Below, in pieces: positions 1 to 9,584 of a stretch of 64,000 bases of DNA. The number at the start of each line of letters is the position of its first letter. Position 1 is the first letter of the stretch. The stretch spans positions 1 to 64,000 of the forward strand of contig JAHBWD010000029.1 of NCBI GenBank assembly GCA_019637175.1. The letters run 5' to 3'. Source of the DNA: Labilithrix sp. (lineage in GTDB: Bacteria > Myxococcota_A > Polyangia > Polyangiales > Polyangiaceae). The position numbers and the translations under genes were made by a program. Under the pieces are notes generated by a model. That model was not told the DNA's origin. It saw nothing but the letters and a program-made list of their open reading frames with translations, and ran no database searches.

Positions 1-1035
1 CCGCGCGCGGACGAGGCGATCCCCGACGCGCCCGGCGTCGACGAAGGCTCCGAGCACAAGACCGAGGAGTACGAGCTCCTGCCTTCGTACGTGCTCAAGG
101 CCTCGGGCGAGAAGCTCGGGCCGTGGACGTTCGCGCGCTTGATGGAGGCGCTCGCGACCGGGCAGCTCCAGCGCGGCGATCGCATCGACTTCGTCGGGCG
201 CGGCATGCAAGCCGTCGACGACATCGAGGAGCTCAAGCGCTTCTTCCCCGCGATCACGGCGACGACGGGCAAGCTCGCAGGCCCGGGCCAGCCCGACTTC
301 CACGAGCAGATCGGCGCGGCGTCGATGCTCTCCATCTTGATGCGCGTGCTCGCGCAGCGAGAGACAGGCGTGCTCTTCGCCGAGCGCGCCGACGAGACGG
401 GCGAGGGCGGCCGCAAGGAGCTCTACTTCGTCGGCGGGAGGCTCCATCACGTCGCGTCGAGCAACGCCAGCGAGCTGCTCGGCGAGTACCTCGTGCGCCG
501 CGGCAAGCTCGAGCGCGAAGAGCTCGATCTCGCGCTCGCCGTGCTGCCCCGTTACAGCGGGCGCATGGGCGACACGCTCATCTCGATGGGCCTCGTCGGT
601 CCCGTCGACATCTTCCGCGCGATCCGCGAGCAGGGCCGCGATCGCGTCGCCGATCTGTTCTTGTGGCGCGGCGGCGAGGCCACGTTCTATCGCGGCCACA
701 CCGCGCCCCACGTCGAGTTCCCCCTCGATCTCGAGCTGCCGACGCTCATGCTCGCGGGCCTCGAGGCCGCCAAGCCGGGCGACGCGCCGATGGACGAGCA
801 CCGGCAGAACGTCGATCGCACGCTCGGCCCGTCGAGCAGCAGCAGCGAGGCGCCGTTGCTCGACGGCGTGATCTGGCCGCCGCTCGTCGCGCGGGTGCAG
901 ACGCTCGTCAAGCAGCCGATGAAGCTCCGCGAGGTCTTGCAGGCCGCCGCGCGCGCCGGCGGCCTCACGGCCGGCGAGGTGCTGCGCGGCCTCGAGATCC
1001 TGCTCGCCGCGCGCCTCGTTCGCTACGAGGAGTGA
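1..1035 (+). CDS. GYF-like / DUF4388 regulatory protein, C-terminal part (partial)
   Basis: The frame is open from the first base, so the protein begins upstream; only its last 344 residues are visible. Seen: an acidic linker, then a GYF-like segment (GEKLGPWTF...LQRGDRIDF), then a region from about residue 95 that fits DUF4388 (PATAN-like), with ELYFVGGRLHHVASS, LLGEYLVRRGKL and GDTLISMGLV. A poly-Ser linker and a small helical domain close it. In myxobacteria these domains often sit at the C-terminus of Ser/Thr kinases or response regulators, so the missing part may be a kinase; that is inference. The stop lies 4 bp from the convergent K+ channel stop, leaving no room for a terminator. Confidence 0.75.
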   Translation, partial: PRADEAIPDAPGVDEGSEHKTEEYELLPSYVLKASGEKLGPWTFARLMEALATGQLQRGDRIDFVGRGMQAVDDIEELKRFFPAITATTGKLAGPGQPDFHEQIGAASMLSILMRVLAQRETGVLFAERADETGEGGRKELYFVGGRLHHVASSNASELLGEYLVRRGKLEREELDLALAVLPRYSGRMGDTLISMGLVGPVDIFRAIREQGRDRVADLFLWRGGEATFYRGHTAPHVEFPLDLELPTLMLAGLEAAKPGDAPMDEHRQNVDRTLGPSSSSSEAPLLDGVIWPPLVARVQTLVKQPMKLREVLQAAARAGGLTAGEVLRGLEILLAARLVRYEE

Positions 1036-1039
1036 TCCG

Positions 1040-2740
1040 CTACGCCTCGTACGCGCGGACGAACGTCTGCCGCTGCTCGATCGATCCGATCGCGATGATC
1101 TCTCCGCCCTCGGGGAAGATCGCCGACGCAGGCGGGTTGGTGACGACGTCGTCGCCCTTCTGGATGGCGATCACGTTGAGCCCCGTGCGCGCGCGGATGT
1201 CGCTCTCGGCGAGCGTCTTGCCCGCGAGCGTCGCCGCGACGGGGACGACGACGATGTCGGCCCCCTCCTCGAGCACGACGAGCTCGTGCCCGCGGAGGAA
1301 CGCGAGCACCGACTTCACGCCGAGCGAGCCGTAGCTCAGCACCGAGTCGGCGCCGGCGCGGTGGATCGCCTCGAGGTTTCGCTCGTGGGTGATGCGGCTC
1401 ACGATGCGCACGTCGGGGTTGAGGCGCCGGCAGTAGATCGCGAGGAAGATGTTCGTCGCGTCGTCGTTGGTCGTGACGACGACCGAAGGCGCGCGCGCGA
1501 GCCCCGCGCGCATGAGCAGATCGCGATCGGCCGCGTCGCCGATGAAGACCTCGTCGGCGACGCCCTCGAGCGACGCGCTCCCGGCGCTCTTCTCGACGAG
1601 GTGAACGGCGACCTCGCGCGCCCGGAGCGCGCGCGCGGCGGCGACGCCGACGCGGCCGCCGCCGATCACGACGACCGGGTTGTCGTTCGGCTCGTAGATG
1701 ACGAAGAGCGAGTCGAGCAGGATGATCTGCTCCTCGGTGCCCGCGACGACCACGACGCTGTACGAGCCGAGCACCGCGTCGGCGAGCGCGGGCCGGAGGA
1801 CGCCGCCCTCCCAGTAGGCGACGACGGTGAGCCCCGTGACCTCGCGGAGCTTCGTGTCGCGGATCGACTTGCCCGCCAGGCCCGTGTTGTGGACGGGGAA
1901 CTCGGCGATCACGAGGTCGCGGTAGCGCCCGACGACATGCGCGCGGATGTGCCCCGCGTCGACGCGCGCGGCGAGGTGCTCGCCGAGGCGGTGCTTGAGC
2001 GGGAGCACCGTCGTGACGCCGCTCAGCTCGAGGACGTCGACCGCGTCGTCGCTGTCGGCGAGCGCCGCGACGCGCACGTCCGGCGCGTGCTCGCGCACGG
2101 TGAGCGTGATGTTCGTGTTGGTGGCGTCGTCGAGGTTCGCGAAGACGAGGCGGGCTTTCTCCGCGCGGAGCGACGCGTACGTGGCGCGGCTGTCGATCTC
2201 GCCGGCGACGACGGAGATGCCGTCGGCGTGCAGCGTCCCGGCGACCGTCGGATCGGGCTCGATGACGAAGTACGGGATCCCGAGCGGCTGGAGCCGCTCG
2301 ACGAGCCCGCGGGCGATGGTGTCCCAGCGGCAGATGATGACGTGGCCCGTCGTCTCCGGCGGCACCTCGCGCGGCACGCGCAGGCGGATCTGCGCCTCGA
2401 GCCACGGCGCGTAGAAGAAGCGAATGAACGCGAAGGGCAGGACGATGACGAACATGACGAGGCCGGTCATCAGCACGAGGATGCTGAAGAGGCGCCCGAC
2501 GTCGGTGTGGAAGGTGATGTCGCCGAAGCCGAGCGTGCTCATCACCGTGAGCGTCCAGTAGAGGCTCGTGATCCACGAGTACTCGCGGCCCTCGACGAAC
2601 CACATGATCGCGCGGAAGCCGAAGGAGAACGCCACGACGGTCGAGGCGATCACGACGAGGAACTTCGCGAACGCGCGAAGGTTCTGGCGGAGCCCCTTCT
2701 CGCGGAGGACGAACGCGAGGAGCGGTGCGAGCGCCCGCAC
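1040..2740 (-). CDS. Two-TM potassium channel with two RCK (TrkA-N/TrkA-C) domains
   Basis: Predicted inner-membrane K+ channel gated by cytoplasmic RCK domains. Two transmembrane helices (about residues 26-48 and 83-110) flank a pore loop carrying the selectivity filter TLGFGD at residues 69-74. A first TrkA-N domain starts near residue 132; its glycine loop is degenerate (ICRWDT in place of the usual G-x-G). A second TrkA-N near residue 353 has an intact loop (VIGGGRVG). A TrkA-C-like domain ends the protein (TLAESDIRARTGLNVIAI). At 566 aa it has the usual size of 2TM-RCK-RCK channels. The GTG start lies 3 bp past the stop of the MCE gene, so the two are probably co-translated. The channel assignment is firm; the ligand is not known. 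Confidence 0.88.
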   Translation of the reverse strand: MRALAPLLAFVLREKGLRQNLRAFAKFLVVIASTVVAFSFGFRAIMWFVEGREYSWITSLYWTLTVMSTLGFGDITFHTDVGRLFSILVLMTGLVMFVIVLPFAFIRFFYAPWLEAQIRLRVPREVPPETTGHVIICRWDTIARGLVERLQPLGIPYFVIEPDPTVAGTLHADGISVVAGEIDSRATYASLRAEKARLVFANLDDATNTNITLTVREHAPDVRVAALADSDDAVDVLELSGVTTVLPLKHRLGEHLAARVDAGHIRAHVVGRYRDLVIAEFPVHNTGLAGKSIRDTKLREVTGLTVVAYWEGGVLRPALADAVLGSYSVVVVAGTEEQIILLDSLFVIYEPNDNPVVVIGGGRVGVAAARALRAREVAVHLVEKSAGSASLEGVADEVFIGDAADRDLLMRAGLARAPSVVVTTNDDATNIFLAIYCRRLNPDVRIVSRITHERNLEAIHRAGADSVLSYGSLGVKSVLAFLRGHELVVLEEGADIVVVPVAATLAGKTLAESDIRARTGLNVIAIQKGDDVVTNPPASAIFPEGGEIIAIGSIEQRQTFVRAYEA

Positions 2741-2743
2741 GGT

Positions 2744-4213
2744 CTATCGCCCGCCGGCCGCGCCGGAGAAGGGGAGGATCGTCTTGAGGTCTTCGTCGGT
2801 GAACCGCAGCTGGAGGCCGAGGAAGTAGTCGCGCCGGTTCGGCAGGAAGATGTGGTCGACGCCGCCGATGAGCCAGAGGCGGTGGATGAACTCGTAGCCG
2901 ACCCAGAGGCGGTAGCGCGGGCGGATCTCCTCGCCGAAGCCGAAGAGGTCTTGCACGATCTCGAAGCGGTTCGAGAGCAGGTGCGTGTCGACGCCGATGC
3001 CGCCCGTCGACTCCTTGATGCCGAAGCGGCCGGTGAACGGGCCGAGGCGCCGCGCGAACTGGATGGTGAAGCGGAACGCGTCCGTCGTGGTCGTCGTGAC
3101 GGTGCGGTAGTGCGCCGGATCGTTCGGGTTGGTGGTGTCGACGTCGGTCTGCGTGAAGCTCGTCCTGCCGCGCGGATCGTTGATGAGCTCGATGAGGTAG
3201 TACTTGTCTTCGCGCGGCTGGAGGCGGATCTCGACGTAGCTCTTGATGGTGTTCGCGAGGAAGTTGTAGTCGGAGCGGAGGCCGACGATCGTCTGGAGGC
3301 GCCGCAGGCTGTCGACGTAGTCGTTGACGCCCTCGGCGACGCCTTGCACCTCGTTGATGAGCGTCTCGTCTTTGGTGAGGCGGCCGACGGTGCCCTCGCC
3401 GCGATCGATGCGCGCGGCGATGTTGTCGGCGTGACCGAGCGCGCTCTCGAGGCTCTGGCTCGCGCGGTTGATGCGCTCCATCGTGCTGCGGAGCTCGCCC
3501 GGCTGCCCGTCTTTGCCCGCCTGCTGCGCGAGCAGCTCCTTGACGTCGTCGGTGATGATCCGGACGTTGACGAGGATCTTCTGGAGCTCCGGGCCGCCCG
3601 TCAGGGTGATGCGGTCGATGTTCTCGAGCGTCTCCTTGATGACCGTGCGGTTCTCGCGGACGGTGAGGTTGATCGCCTCCGTCGCGTCGGCGAGGTTCTT
3701 GAGGATCGCCTTCATGTTGCGGCCGCCCTCTTCGCTGCCGACCGACGCGGCGAGCTGCTGGGCGACCTTCTCGACGAGATCGGCGATGCGGCCGACGGTC
3801 TCCTTGAGATCCTCGACCGAGCGCGCCTCGGCCATGGTCTCGATCTCGTCGCCGTCCTTCTTGTCAGGCTCTCCGGTGCCTTCGGCGAGGATGACGATGT
3901 TCTCGCCGAGGAGCGAGGCGCTCCGGACGCCGAGCCGGGCCGTCTGATGGAGCTTCACGTCCTGGTTGATGCGGACGTCGATGCGCGCGAGCCCCTTCTC
4001 GAGGCGGATGTCCTCGACGCTGCCGACGGGGATGCCGGCGATCGTGACGCGCGAGTGCTTGGCGATGCCGGTCGCGTCCTTCAGGTACGCGTGCACGACA
4101 TATCCTTTGCCGCCGCCCACTTGCGAGCCGACCGTGCGAAAGACGAGGTATCCCGCGGCCGCCGTGACGACGACGAAGAGGCCGATTTTGGCCGCCTGCG
4201 AGACCTTCGCCAT
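2744..4213 (-). CDS. MCE/MlaD-family envelope lipid-transport protein
   Basis: Single N-terminal membrane anchor (AAKIGLFVVVTAAAGYLVF) followed by an MCE domain at roughly residues 30-115 (KDATGIAKHSRVTIAGIPVG, then ENIVILAEGTGEPD). A long helical region, probably coiled-coil, follows, then a C-terminal region rich in aromatic and beta-like segments. MCE proteins form periplasmic rings or tubes that carry lipids between membranes, usually with an MlaE permease and MlaF ATPase. Neither partner lies next to it, so it is an orphan here. The ATG at 4213 gives the typical MAKVSQAAKIG start; a GTG at 4231 would add six residues, and neither has a well-spaced ribosome site. It is followed after 3 bp by the K+ channel gene. 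Confidence 0.85.
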   Translation of the reverse strand: MAKVSQAAKIGLFVVVTAAAGYLVFRTVGSQVGGGKGYVVHAYLKDATGIAKHSRVTIAGIPVGSVEDIRLEKGLARIDVRINQDVKLHQTARLGVRSASLLGENIVILAEGTGEPDKKDGDEIETMAEARSVEDLKETVGRIADLVEKVAQQLAASVGSEEGGRNMKAILKNLADATEAINLTVRENRTVIKETLENIDRITLTGGPELQKILVNVRIITDDVKELLAQQAGKDGQPGELRSTMERINRASQSLESALGHADNIAARIDRGEGTVGRLTKDETLINEVQGVAEGVNDYVDSLRRLQTIVGLRSDYNFLANTIKSYVEIRLQPREDKYYLIELINDPRGRTSFTQTDVDTTNPNDPAHYRTVTTTTTDAFRFTIQFARRLGPFTGRFGIKESTGGIGVDTHLLSNRFEIVQDLFGFGEEIRPRYRLWVGYEFIHRLWLIGGVDHIFLPNRRDYFLGLQLRFTDEDLKTILPFSGAAGGR

Positions 4214-4289
4214 CCTCTCGCGCTCGTACACTAGACGGGTTTGCCCTCAAAGGGTGGGCAAACCGCGCGGGAGAGGGGGCGGAGCCCGC

Positions 4290-5186
4290 TCAGGGCTGAA
4301 GGACGAAATCGACGTTGTCGCGGGAGACGAGGGCGTCGCTGGCGTCGTACGCGGCGACGGTCAGGGTCTTGTCGCCCATGTACTTGAACGTGTAGGCGAG
4401 CGCGAAGTCGTCGTCTTTGTCGGTCGACTCGCCGAACACGAACGTGCCCTGGCTGTAGACGACCTTCGCGATGTTCGACGCGTAGGCGCGCGACTTCACG
4501 GTGAAGCCGTTCTTGAGCGTGGCGTCTTGGCTCGGCGCGACCCACTTGATCTTGCCGTTGATCGGGTTCGGCAGCGGGCCGTCGTCGCGCGCCTCTTCGT
4601 CGCCGGGCACCGTGGTGGTCGCGCCGCGCGAGCACGGGCCGCCGGGATCCTTGCCGCGGAACTCGTAGTGCCACGGCTCCTTCGGGACGGTGCGCACGAA
4701 CCCGAAGCGCGAGGCGTTCCTCGAGAGCCACGACGACGTCGAGAGATCGAGCGCGAGACCGTTCTGGTGGTTCGAGTAGCCCGGGCGCGCGGCGAGGTTG
4801 CCGTTGTTGCAGCGCTTCGTCTGGTAGCAGTTGTAGAGGTAGCGCTGCTCCGCCATCGTGCGGAAGCCGCTCGTGAGCGAGAGACGAACGCCGGCGTCGT
4901 GCGCGGCGGCCTGCATGCGGAGGAATGCGTGGCCGGTCGCCTTCGAGACCGGCTTTCCGCCGATGTGAATCACCTGGATCGAGTACGGCGCGCCGCTCTT
5001 GTACGCGGTGTCCGTTCGCTCCTTGCAGCTCACCGCCGAGCGGAGCTCGTCGCTCGTCTCGCCGACCGGCTCCTCTTCGTGCTCGTCGTCGTCTTCGTCG
5101 CCCATCTCGGCGGTGCATCCCGCGAGGAGAGGGAGAGAAGAGACGCCGAGCGCGAGACAGACGAGCAGCTTTCGGAGGGCGAGCAT
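4290..5186 (-). CDS. VanY-type D,D-/L,D-carboxypeptidase lipoprotein (M15 family)
   Basis: Predicted zinc peptidase acting on peptidoglycan stem peptides in the periplasm. A lipoprotein signal ends in LLAGC at about residue 23, followed by a very acidic linker. The M15B/VanY core shows the substrate Arg motif SGFRT, the zinc motif SNHQNGLALDL (His and Asp ligands) and EPWHYEF (catalytic Glu, third zinc His), so it looks active. After residue about 205 there is an extra C-terminal beta-rich domain that I do not recognise, perhaps a binding module. The ATG at 5186 has an AAAGG site about 7 bp upstream. A 12-bp palindrome lies 26 bp before the start. Confidence 0.88.
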   Translation of the reverse strand: MLALRKLLVCLALGVSSLPLLAGCTAEMGDEDDDEHEEEPVGETSDELRSAVSCKERTDTAYKSGAPYSIQVIHIGGKPVSKATGHAFLRMQAAAHDAGVRLSLTSGFRTMAEQRYLYNCYQTKRCNNGNLAARPGYSNHQNGLALDLSTSSWLSRNASRFGFVRTVPKEPWHYEFRGKDPGGPCSRGATTTVPGDEEARDDGPLPNPINGKIKWVAPSQDATLKNGFTVKSRAYASNIAKVVYSQGTFVFGESTDKDDDFALAYTFKYMGDKTLTVAAYDASDALVSRDNVDFVLQP

Positions 5187-5211
5187 TGCCTACCTTTCAG
5201 CAAAGTGTATG

Positions 5212-5223
5212 CCGACCTGTCGG
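5212..5223. promoter_or_regulatory. 12-bp palindrome upstream of the M15 peptidase gene
   Basis: Perfect inverted repeat CCGAC-CT-GTCGG, 26 bp before the peptidase start and inside its likely promoter; a TACACT that could serve as a -10 lies between it and the gene. It is a candidate operator. Short palindromes arise by chance in GC-rich DNA, so confidence is low. Confidence 0.3.
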
Positions 5224-5384
5224 TAGACGTATGATGTGCCTTGAAAATAGGCGTCTGCGCGATGCTCGCCGGGCGGGCGACGCGGGGGCTCGCGGCCGGC
5301 TCCGGGCGGCGCCGATCCAGCCCCCGCGACCAGAGATTCGAGGAAGATCCACGAATTGCGAGGAAAATTACGCCACCGGCGATC

Positions 5385-6827
5385 TCACGCGATGCGCGAG
5401 ACCGCGCCCGTCCAGCGGCCGCGCCCGTAGATGAAGGCGTACGCCATCGCGCTCACGAAGTTGGTCACGGCGACGCAGCGGAAGAGCGTCGGCAGCGAGT
5501 CGGGCCAGTAGCGCGCGGCGACGAGACAGATCGGCACCTGCACGAGCGCGATGACCGTCGCGTCGATCGCGAACGTCGTGCGCGTCGCGCCCGCGCCGGC
5601 CATCGCGTTGCCGAGGACGATCCCCGCGCCGAGGCCGAAGTAGCTCGGCGCGACGATGTGGAGGTACTGGAGCGCGATCGCGACCGGCCCCGGCTCGGGA
5701 TCGAAGATGTGGAGGATCTCCTCGCCGTACCGGTAGATCACCATGAGCAGGATCACGTTCGTGATCGCGTCGTAGGCCGCCGTGATCCAGCCGCTCTTCT
5801 TCGCGCGCGCGTCTTGCTGGGCGCCGAGGTTCTGACCCACGAACGTCTGCGCCGCCGTGCCCCAACCCATCGCGACGAAGAGCGCCATCGTGTCGAGGCG
5901 GAAGACGAGGCCCATCGCCGTCGTCGCCGTCTGATCGGTCGCGGTCGTGAAGACGCGCGCCACGATCGAGTTGACGAAGAGCATCGCCGAGATGCGAATG
6001 AAGAACTGCGCGCTCGAGGGCCACGCGATCGACGCGATGCGGAGGAGCATCTCCTTGTCGGGCCGCCGCGCGCCCCGCGGCGGGATCACGTCGAAGCGGC
6101 GCGCGAGGATCCAGATGTTCGGGACGAGCACGATGCAGCGCGCGAAGATCGAGGCCCACGCCGCCCCGACCATCCCCATGCGCGGGACGTGCAGCGCCTC
6201 GGCGACGGGCGTGAGCCAGCCGAAGCCCGTCGGCGCCGGCCCGGACCCGAACATCAAGAGCACGGCCAAGACGACGTTGATGGCGTTGCCCGTCACGAGC
6301 AGCGTCACCGGCGTCTTCGAAGAGCCGAGCGCGCGCTGGATGTTCGTGAGCTGGAGGAGGAAGAAGATCGAGAAGCTGCCGCCGGTGATGACGCGGAGGT
6401 AGCTCGTCGCCACGGTCGCGACCTCGCCCTTGGCGCCGATGAGATCGCGCACGATGAACCCGGCGCCGAAGCCGCCGACGAGGCCGAGCAAGAGGCTCAG
6501 CCCCGTGATGATCAGCATCGACTGCCACGCGGCTTGCTGGATGCCGGCCTTGTCGCCGCTGCCCTGGCGCTGCGCGAGGATCGCGCCCGCCGCCGTCGAG
6601 ACGCCGTAGCTCACGATCGTGCCGAGCGCCGAGACCTGATCGCAGATCCCGATCGCGCCGACCGCGGCGCCGACCTCCGCCGCGGGGAGGCGCGCGATGA
6701 GGTACGCGTCGACGAGGTTGAACGTCGTCTGGAGCGCCATCCCGACGGCGAGCGGCGTGCCGAAACGCGCGACCTCGAGCCCGAGTGGCCCGCTGAGGAT
6801 GCGCGTGTCGGCCTTCGTTTCCGCCAT
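5385..6827 (-). CDS. MATE-family multidrug/toxin exporter
   Basis: Predicted inner-membrane drug:cation antiporter of 480 aa, the usual size for the family, with twelve hydrophobic segments in two similar halves. The first MatE half begins near residue 15 (LGLEVARFGTPLAVGMALQ...VDAYLIARL), which fits the conserved family start; the second half begins near residue 250 (RIASIAWPSSAQFFIRI). The ATG at 6827 is followed by a short polar leader. The gene stands alone between the M15 peptidase and the histidine kinase, all on the minus strand but with separate spacers. The substrate cannot be told from sequence; flavin, polyketide or toxin export are all possible. Confidence 0.9.
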   Translation of the reverse strand: MAETKADTRILSGPLGLEVARFGTPLAVGMALQTTFNLVDAYLIARLPAAEVGAAVGAIGICDQVSALGTIVSYGVSTAAGAILAQRQGSGDKAGIQQAAWQSMLIITGLSLLLGLVGGFGAGFIVRDLIGAKGEVATVATSYLRVITGGSFSIFFLLQLTNIQRALGSSKTPVTLLVTGNAINVVLAVLLMFGSGPAPTGFGWLTPVAEALHVPRMGMVGAAWASIFARCIVLVPNIWILARRFDVIPPRGARRPDKEMLLRIASIAWPSSAQFFIRISAMLFVNSIVARVFTTATDQTATTAMGLVFRLDTMALFVAMGWGTAAQTFVGQNLGAQQDARAKKSGWITAAYDAITNVILLMVIYRYGEEILHIFDPEPGPVAIALQYLHIVAPSYFGLGAGIVLGNAMAGAGATRTTFAIDATVIALVQVPICLVAARYWPDSLPTLFRCVAVTNFVSAMAYAFIYGRGRWTGAVSRIA

Positions 6828-6872
6828 CCGGGGGGGCCTTATTTGTCAGGGTTTCGCCGCGCGGTCAAAGCC

Positions 6873-9410
6873 TCACCGCTCCTCGCGCACGATCTTGGCG
6901 AAGCCGTGCAGCTCGGCGCGCTCGTCGCGGATCGCGGTGATGATGCAGCTCGCCCAGAAGCGCGAGCCGTCCTTGCGCGTGCGCCAGCCGTCGATCTCTG
7001 CGCGCCCTTCGATGCGCGCCGCCTCGAGCTCTCGCTCCGGCGTTCCGCGATCGCGCTCCTCTCGCGTGTAGAACGTCGTGAAGTGTCGGCCGATCACCTC
7101 CTCGGCGCGGTAGCCCGTCATCGCCTCGGCGCCCGCGTTCCACGTCGTCACGTTCCCGTCGAGGTCGAGCATGACGATGCCGTAGTCGGTGATCGCGTCG
7201 ACGACGCGGCGAAAGCGCGCTTCGCTCTCGCGGCGCTGCTCTTCCATCATCTTGCGCCGGATGACCTGGCCGAGCTGCGCCGCCATCGCGCTCAGCACCT
7301 CGACGAGGCGCGCGCTCTCGTCGATCGCGTCGCGCATGAAGAGCTCGATGACGGCGAGGACCTCGCCGCCTTCGCAGATCGGCATCGCGATGCCCGTCTT
7401 GAGGCCGGCCGCTTCGGCCTCCGCGCGCCGCGGCGCCTGCGGCTCCGAAGGCAGATCGACGATCCACACGTGCTCCTTCGCCTGCCACGCGCGCCCCGGC
7501 AGCCCGACGCCGGGCAGGAACGTCGTTCGCTCGCTCCGCTCGCGGAACGGCCCGAGGCCCGGCGCGCCCTCGTACCACGTGGGGCTGCAGTGGAGCGCGC
7601 CGTCGGCGCCGGGGAGCCACGCTTGCCCGCACACCCAGCCGGTGGCGGCGCCGATCCGCTCGAGCACGAGGCCGAGCCCCGAGTCGACGTCGGGCGCGTT
7701 GACCAGCGACAGGATGAGCGACGGCAGCGATCGGAAGAGCTCGCCCTCGCCGCTCGGAGGCGGCGGCGGCTCCTCGGTCGCGATCTCCTCGTCGGCGCCG
7801 CGATCGGTCGATCGCCGCGCGGGCAGGGTGAACGAGAAGGTGCTCCCCGTTCCGACGGTGCTCCGCACGCAGATCTTGCCGCCGTGGCCCTCGACGATCG
7901 CCTTGGCGATCGCGAGCCCGAGCCCGGTGCCCGCGCCCGCGCCGGCGCCGTGCCAGTAGCGATCGAAGACGTGGCGCAGCGCGGCGCGCTCGATCCCGAT
8001 GCCTTCGTCGGTGACGGAGAAGCGCGCGTCGGTCTCGTCGTGATCCGCCTTGATGGTGACCGTGCCGCCTGGGCCCGTGAACTTGATCGCGTTTCCGATC
8101 AGGTTCGCGAGCACCTGGACGACCCGCGCGCGATCGCAGCTCCACTCGAAGTCTTCGACGGCGACGACGCGAATCTGCACCTTCTTCGCCGTCGCCTGCG
8201 CGAGCAGATCGTCGACGGCCTCGTGCACGATCGGCTGCACGCGCTCCACGTGAGGCGCGACGGAGATGCGGCCCGACGTGATCGCGGCGGCGTCGAGGAG
8301 ATCGCCGAGCAGGCGCGTCATCCGATCGAGCGATCGCCCGACGAGCGCGCAGTGACGCTCGACGTGGACCGACGCCACGTCGGGGAGCCGCGTGCGCAAG
8401 ACGTCGGCGCTCAGCTTGATCGCGCCGAGCGGGTTCCGGAGATCGTGCGACACGATCGCGAGCAGCTCCTGGCGCGCGCGGATCGCGCGCTGGCGCTCGG
8501 CGTTGGCCATGCCCACGATCAGGATCGTCAGGGCCGAGGTGGCGATGAAGAGCTGCAGCCGCGTGAAGCCGTCGACCAGCGTCGCGTGGACGAAGGGGCC
8601 GTAGCCGTGCACCGTCGCCCAGCTCGCGACGAAGCAGCCGACGGCGACCGACGTCACGCCGCCGAGGACGCCGAAGCGCAGCCCCGCCCAGACGAACACG
8701 GGGAAGAGGAAGTGCGGCAGCCCCAGCGGGTTCTCCGGCCAGCGAGGGAGGAAGAAGATGACGCCCGAGAGCGTGCCCATCAGGGCGCCGAGCGCGCTGA
8801 TCTCGGCGACCTGCGCGCGCGCGAGCCTGAGGCTTCGCGCCTTCGACCACGTGAGGACGAGCGGGGCGACGATCACGTTGCTCGCCGCGTCGCCGAGCCA
8901 CCACGTGCGCCCGGTGGGGAGCACGTCGGCGGCGTCGATCACGCCGGCGAGCAAGAGGCTCGTCGTCCCGATCGTCGCGCCGAGCAGCGAGCAGAGCACG
9001 CCGGGGAAGATGAGGAGCACGATGACGTGCCTCAAGCGATCGAGCTCGGTGCAGAACCCGCCGAAGCGCCGGAGCGCGTACGCCCCGAGCAGCGCCTCCG
9101 TCGTGCTGCCGAACGCGATGCCCAGCGCGGCGAGCGGCGGCACGCCGATCCACGCGTTGAGCGCGAAGGCGCCCGCTGCGACGCCAGGCCACAGGCGGTA
9201 GCCGCGCAGAAGCAGGGCGGCGAGGGCGATCCCCGAGGGCGGCCAGACCGACGTGGCGACGCCGTTCACGGCGCCGAAGAGCAAGCCGAGCCGGCCGGCG
9301 ACGACGTAGACGACGACGAGCGCCGCCACCTGCACGGCCGAGCGGCTCATGATCGACCGAGCCGAGGCGACCGGGGAGGGCGCGCGACGGTGCGGAGAAA
9401 ACGTCGTCAT
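6873..9410 (-). CDS. MASE1 membrane histidine kinase with C-terminal GAF and PAS domains
   Basis: Hybrid-like sensor kinase of 845 aa. N-terminal MASE1 integral membrane sensor (about residues 25-300, eight helices, with NGVATSVWPPSGIALA). The HisKA box has phospho-acceptor His322 in AIVSHDLRNPLGAI. The HATPase_c domain shows NLIGNAIKF, DEGIGIE and GTGLGLAIAKAIVEGHGG, so catalysis should be intact. Unusually, a GAF domain (about 570-715) and a PAS domain (about 730-845, ending FAKIVREER) come after the kinase rather than before it, and no receiver domain follows. A second Met at residue 21 (base 9350) is an alternative start. No response regulator gene adjoins it, so it is an orphan kinase. 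Confidence 0.9.
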   Translation of the reverse strand: MTTFSPHRRAPSPVASARSIMSRSAVQVAALVVVYVVAGRLGLLFGAVNGVATSVWPPSGIALAALLLRGYRLWPGVAAGAFALNAWIGVPPLAALGIAFGSTTEALLGAYALRRFGGFCTELDRLRHVIVLLIFPGVLCSLLGATIGTTSLLLAGVIDAADVLPTGRTWWLGDAASNVIVAPLVLTWSKARSLRLARAQVAEISALGALMGTLSGVIFFLPRWPENPLGLPHFLFPVFVWAGLRFGVLGGVTSVAVGCFVASWATVHGYGPFVHATLVDGFTRLQLFIATSALTILIVGMANAERQRAIRARQELLAIVSHDLRNPLGAIKLSADVLRTRLPDVASVHVERHCALVGRSLDRMTRLLGDLLDAAAITSGRISVAPHVERVQPIVHEAVDDLLAQATAKKVQIRVVAVEDFEWSCDRARVVQVLANLIGNAIKFTGPGGTVTIKADHDETDARFSVTDEGIGIERAALRHVFDRYWHGAGAGAGTGLGLAIAKAIVEGHGGKICVRSTVGTGSTFSFTLPARRSTDRGADEEIATEEPPPPPSGEGELFRSLPSLILSLVNAPDVDSGLGLVLERIGAATGWVCGQAWLPGADGALHCSPTWYEGAPGLGPFRERSERTTFLPGVGLPGRAWQAKEHVWIVDLPSEPQAPRRAEAEAAGLKTGIAMPICEGGEVLAVIELFMRDAIDESARLVEVLSAMAAQLGQVIRRKMMEEQRRESEARFRRVVDAITDYGIVMLDLDGNVTTWNAGAEAMTGYRAEEVIGRHFTTFYTREERDRGTPERELEAARIEGRAEIDGWRTRKDGSRFWASCIITAIRDERAELHGFAKIVREER

Positions 9411-9584
9411 TGCGCGCGTGAAGCGGACGCAAGATCAGATCCTCCAGGGGTCGTGGCTCCGCCGGGCGCCGCGACGCCCGTGTGTGCCCCGGGCCGCCTA
9501 AATAGACGGATGTTGGTGGGCATTAAGCCGAAGTGTCCCGCGGAGTTGTCTTTCGGCGACGGAAGAGGCTAAGAGATCAGGGTC

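Noticed and set aside
1286-4234. Very long open frame on the plus strand over the K+ channel and MCE genes, rich in Arg, Asp and Ala.
   Set aside because: Caused by high GC and codon bias of the real minus-strand genes; no domain or signal, and low-complexity composition. The same holds for the long frame at 5241-9572.
9463-9480. Inverted repeat CGGGCG-N6-CGCCCG between the kinase and DUF362 genes.
   Set aside because: Six-base GC-only arms occur often by chance here and it is not at a clear promoter position.
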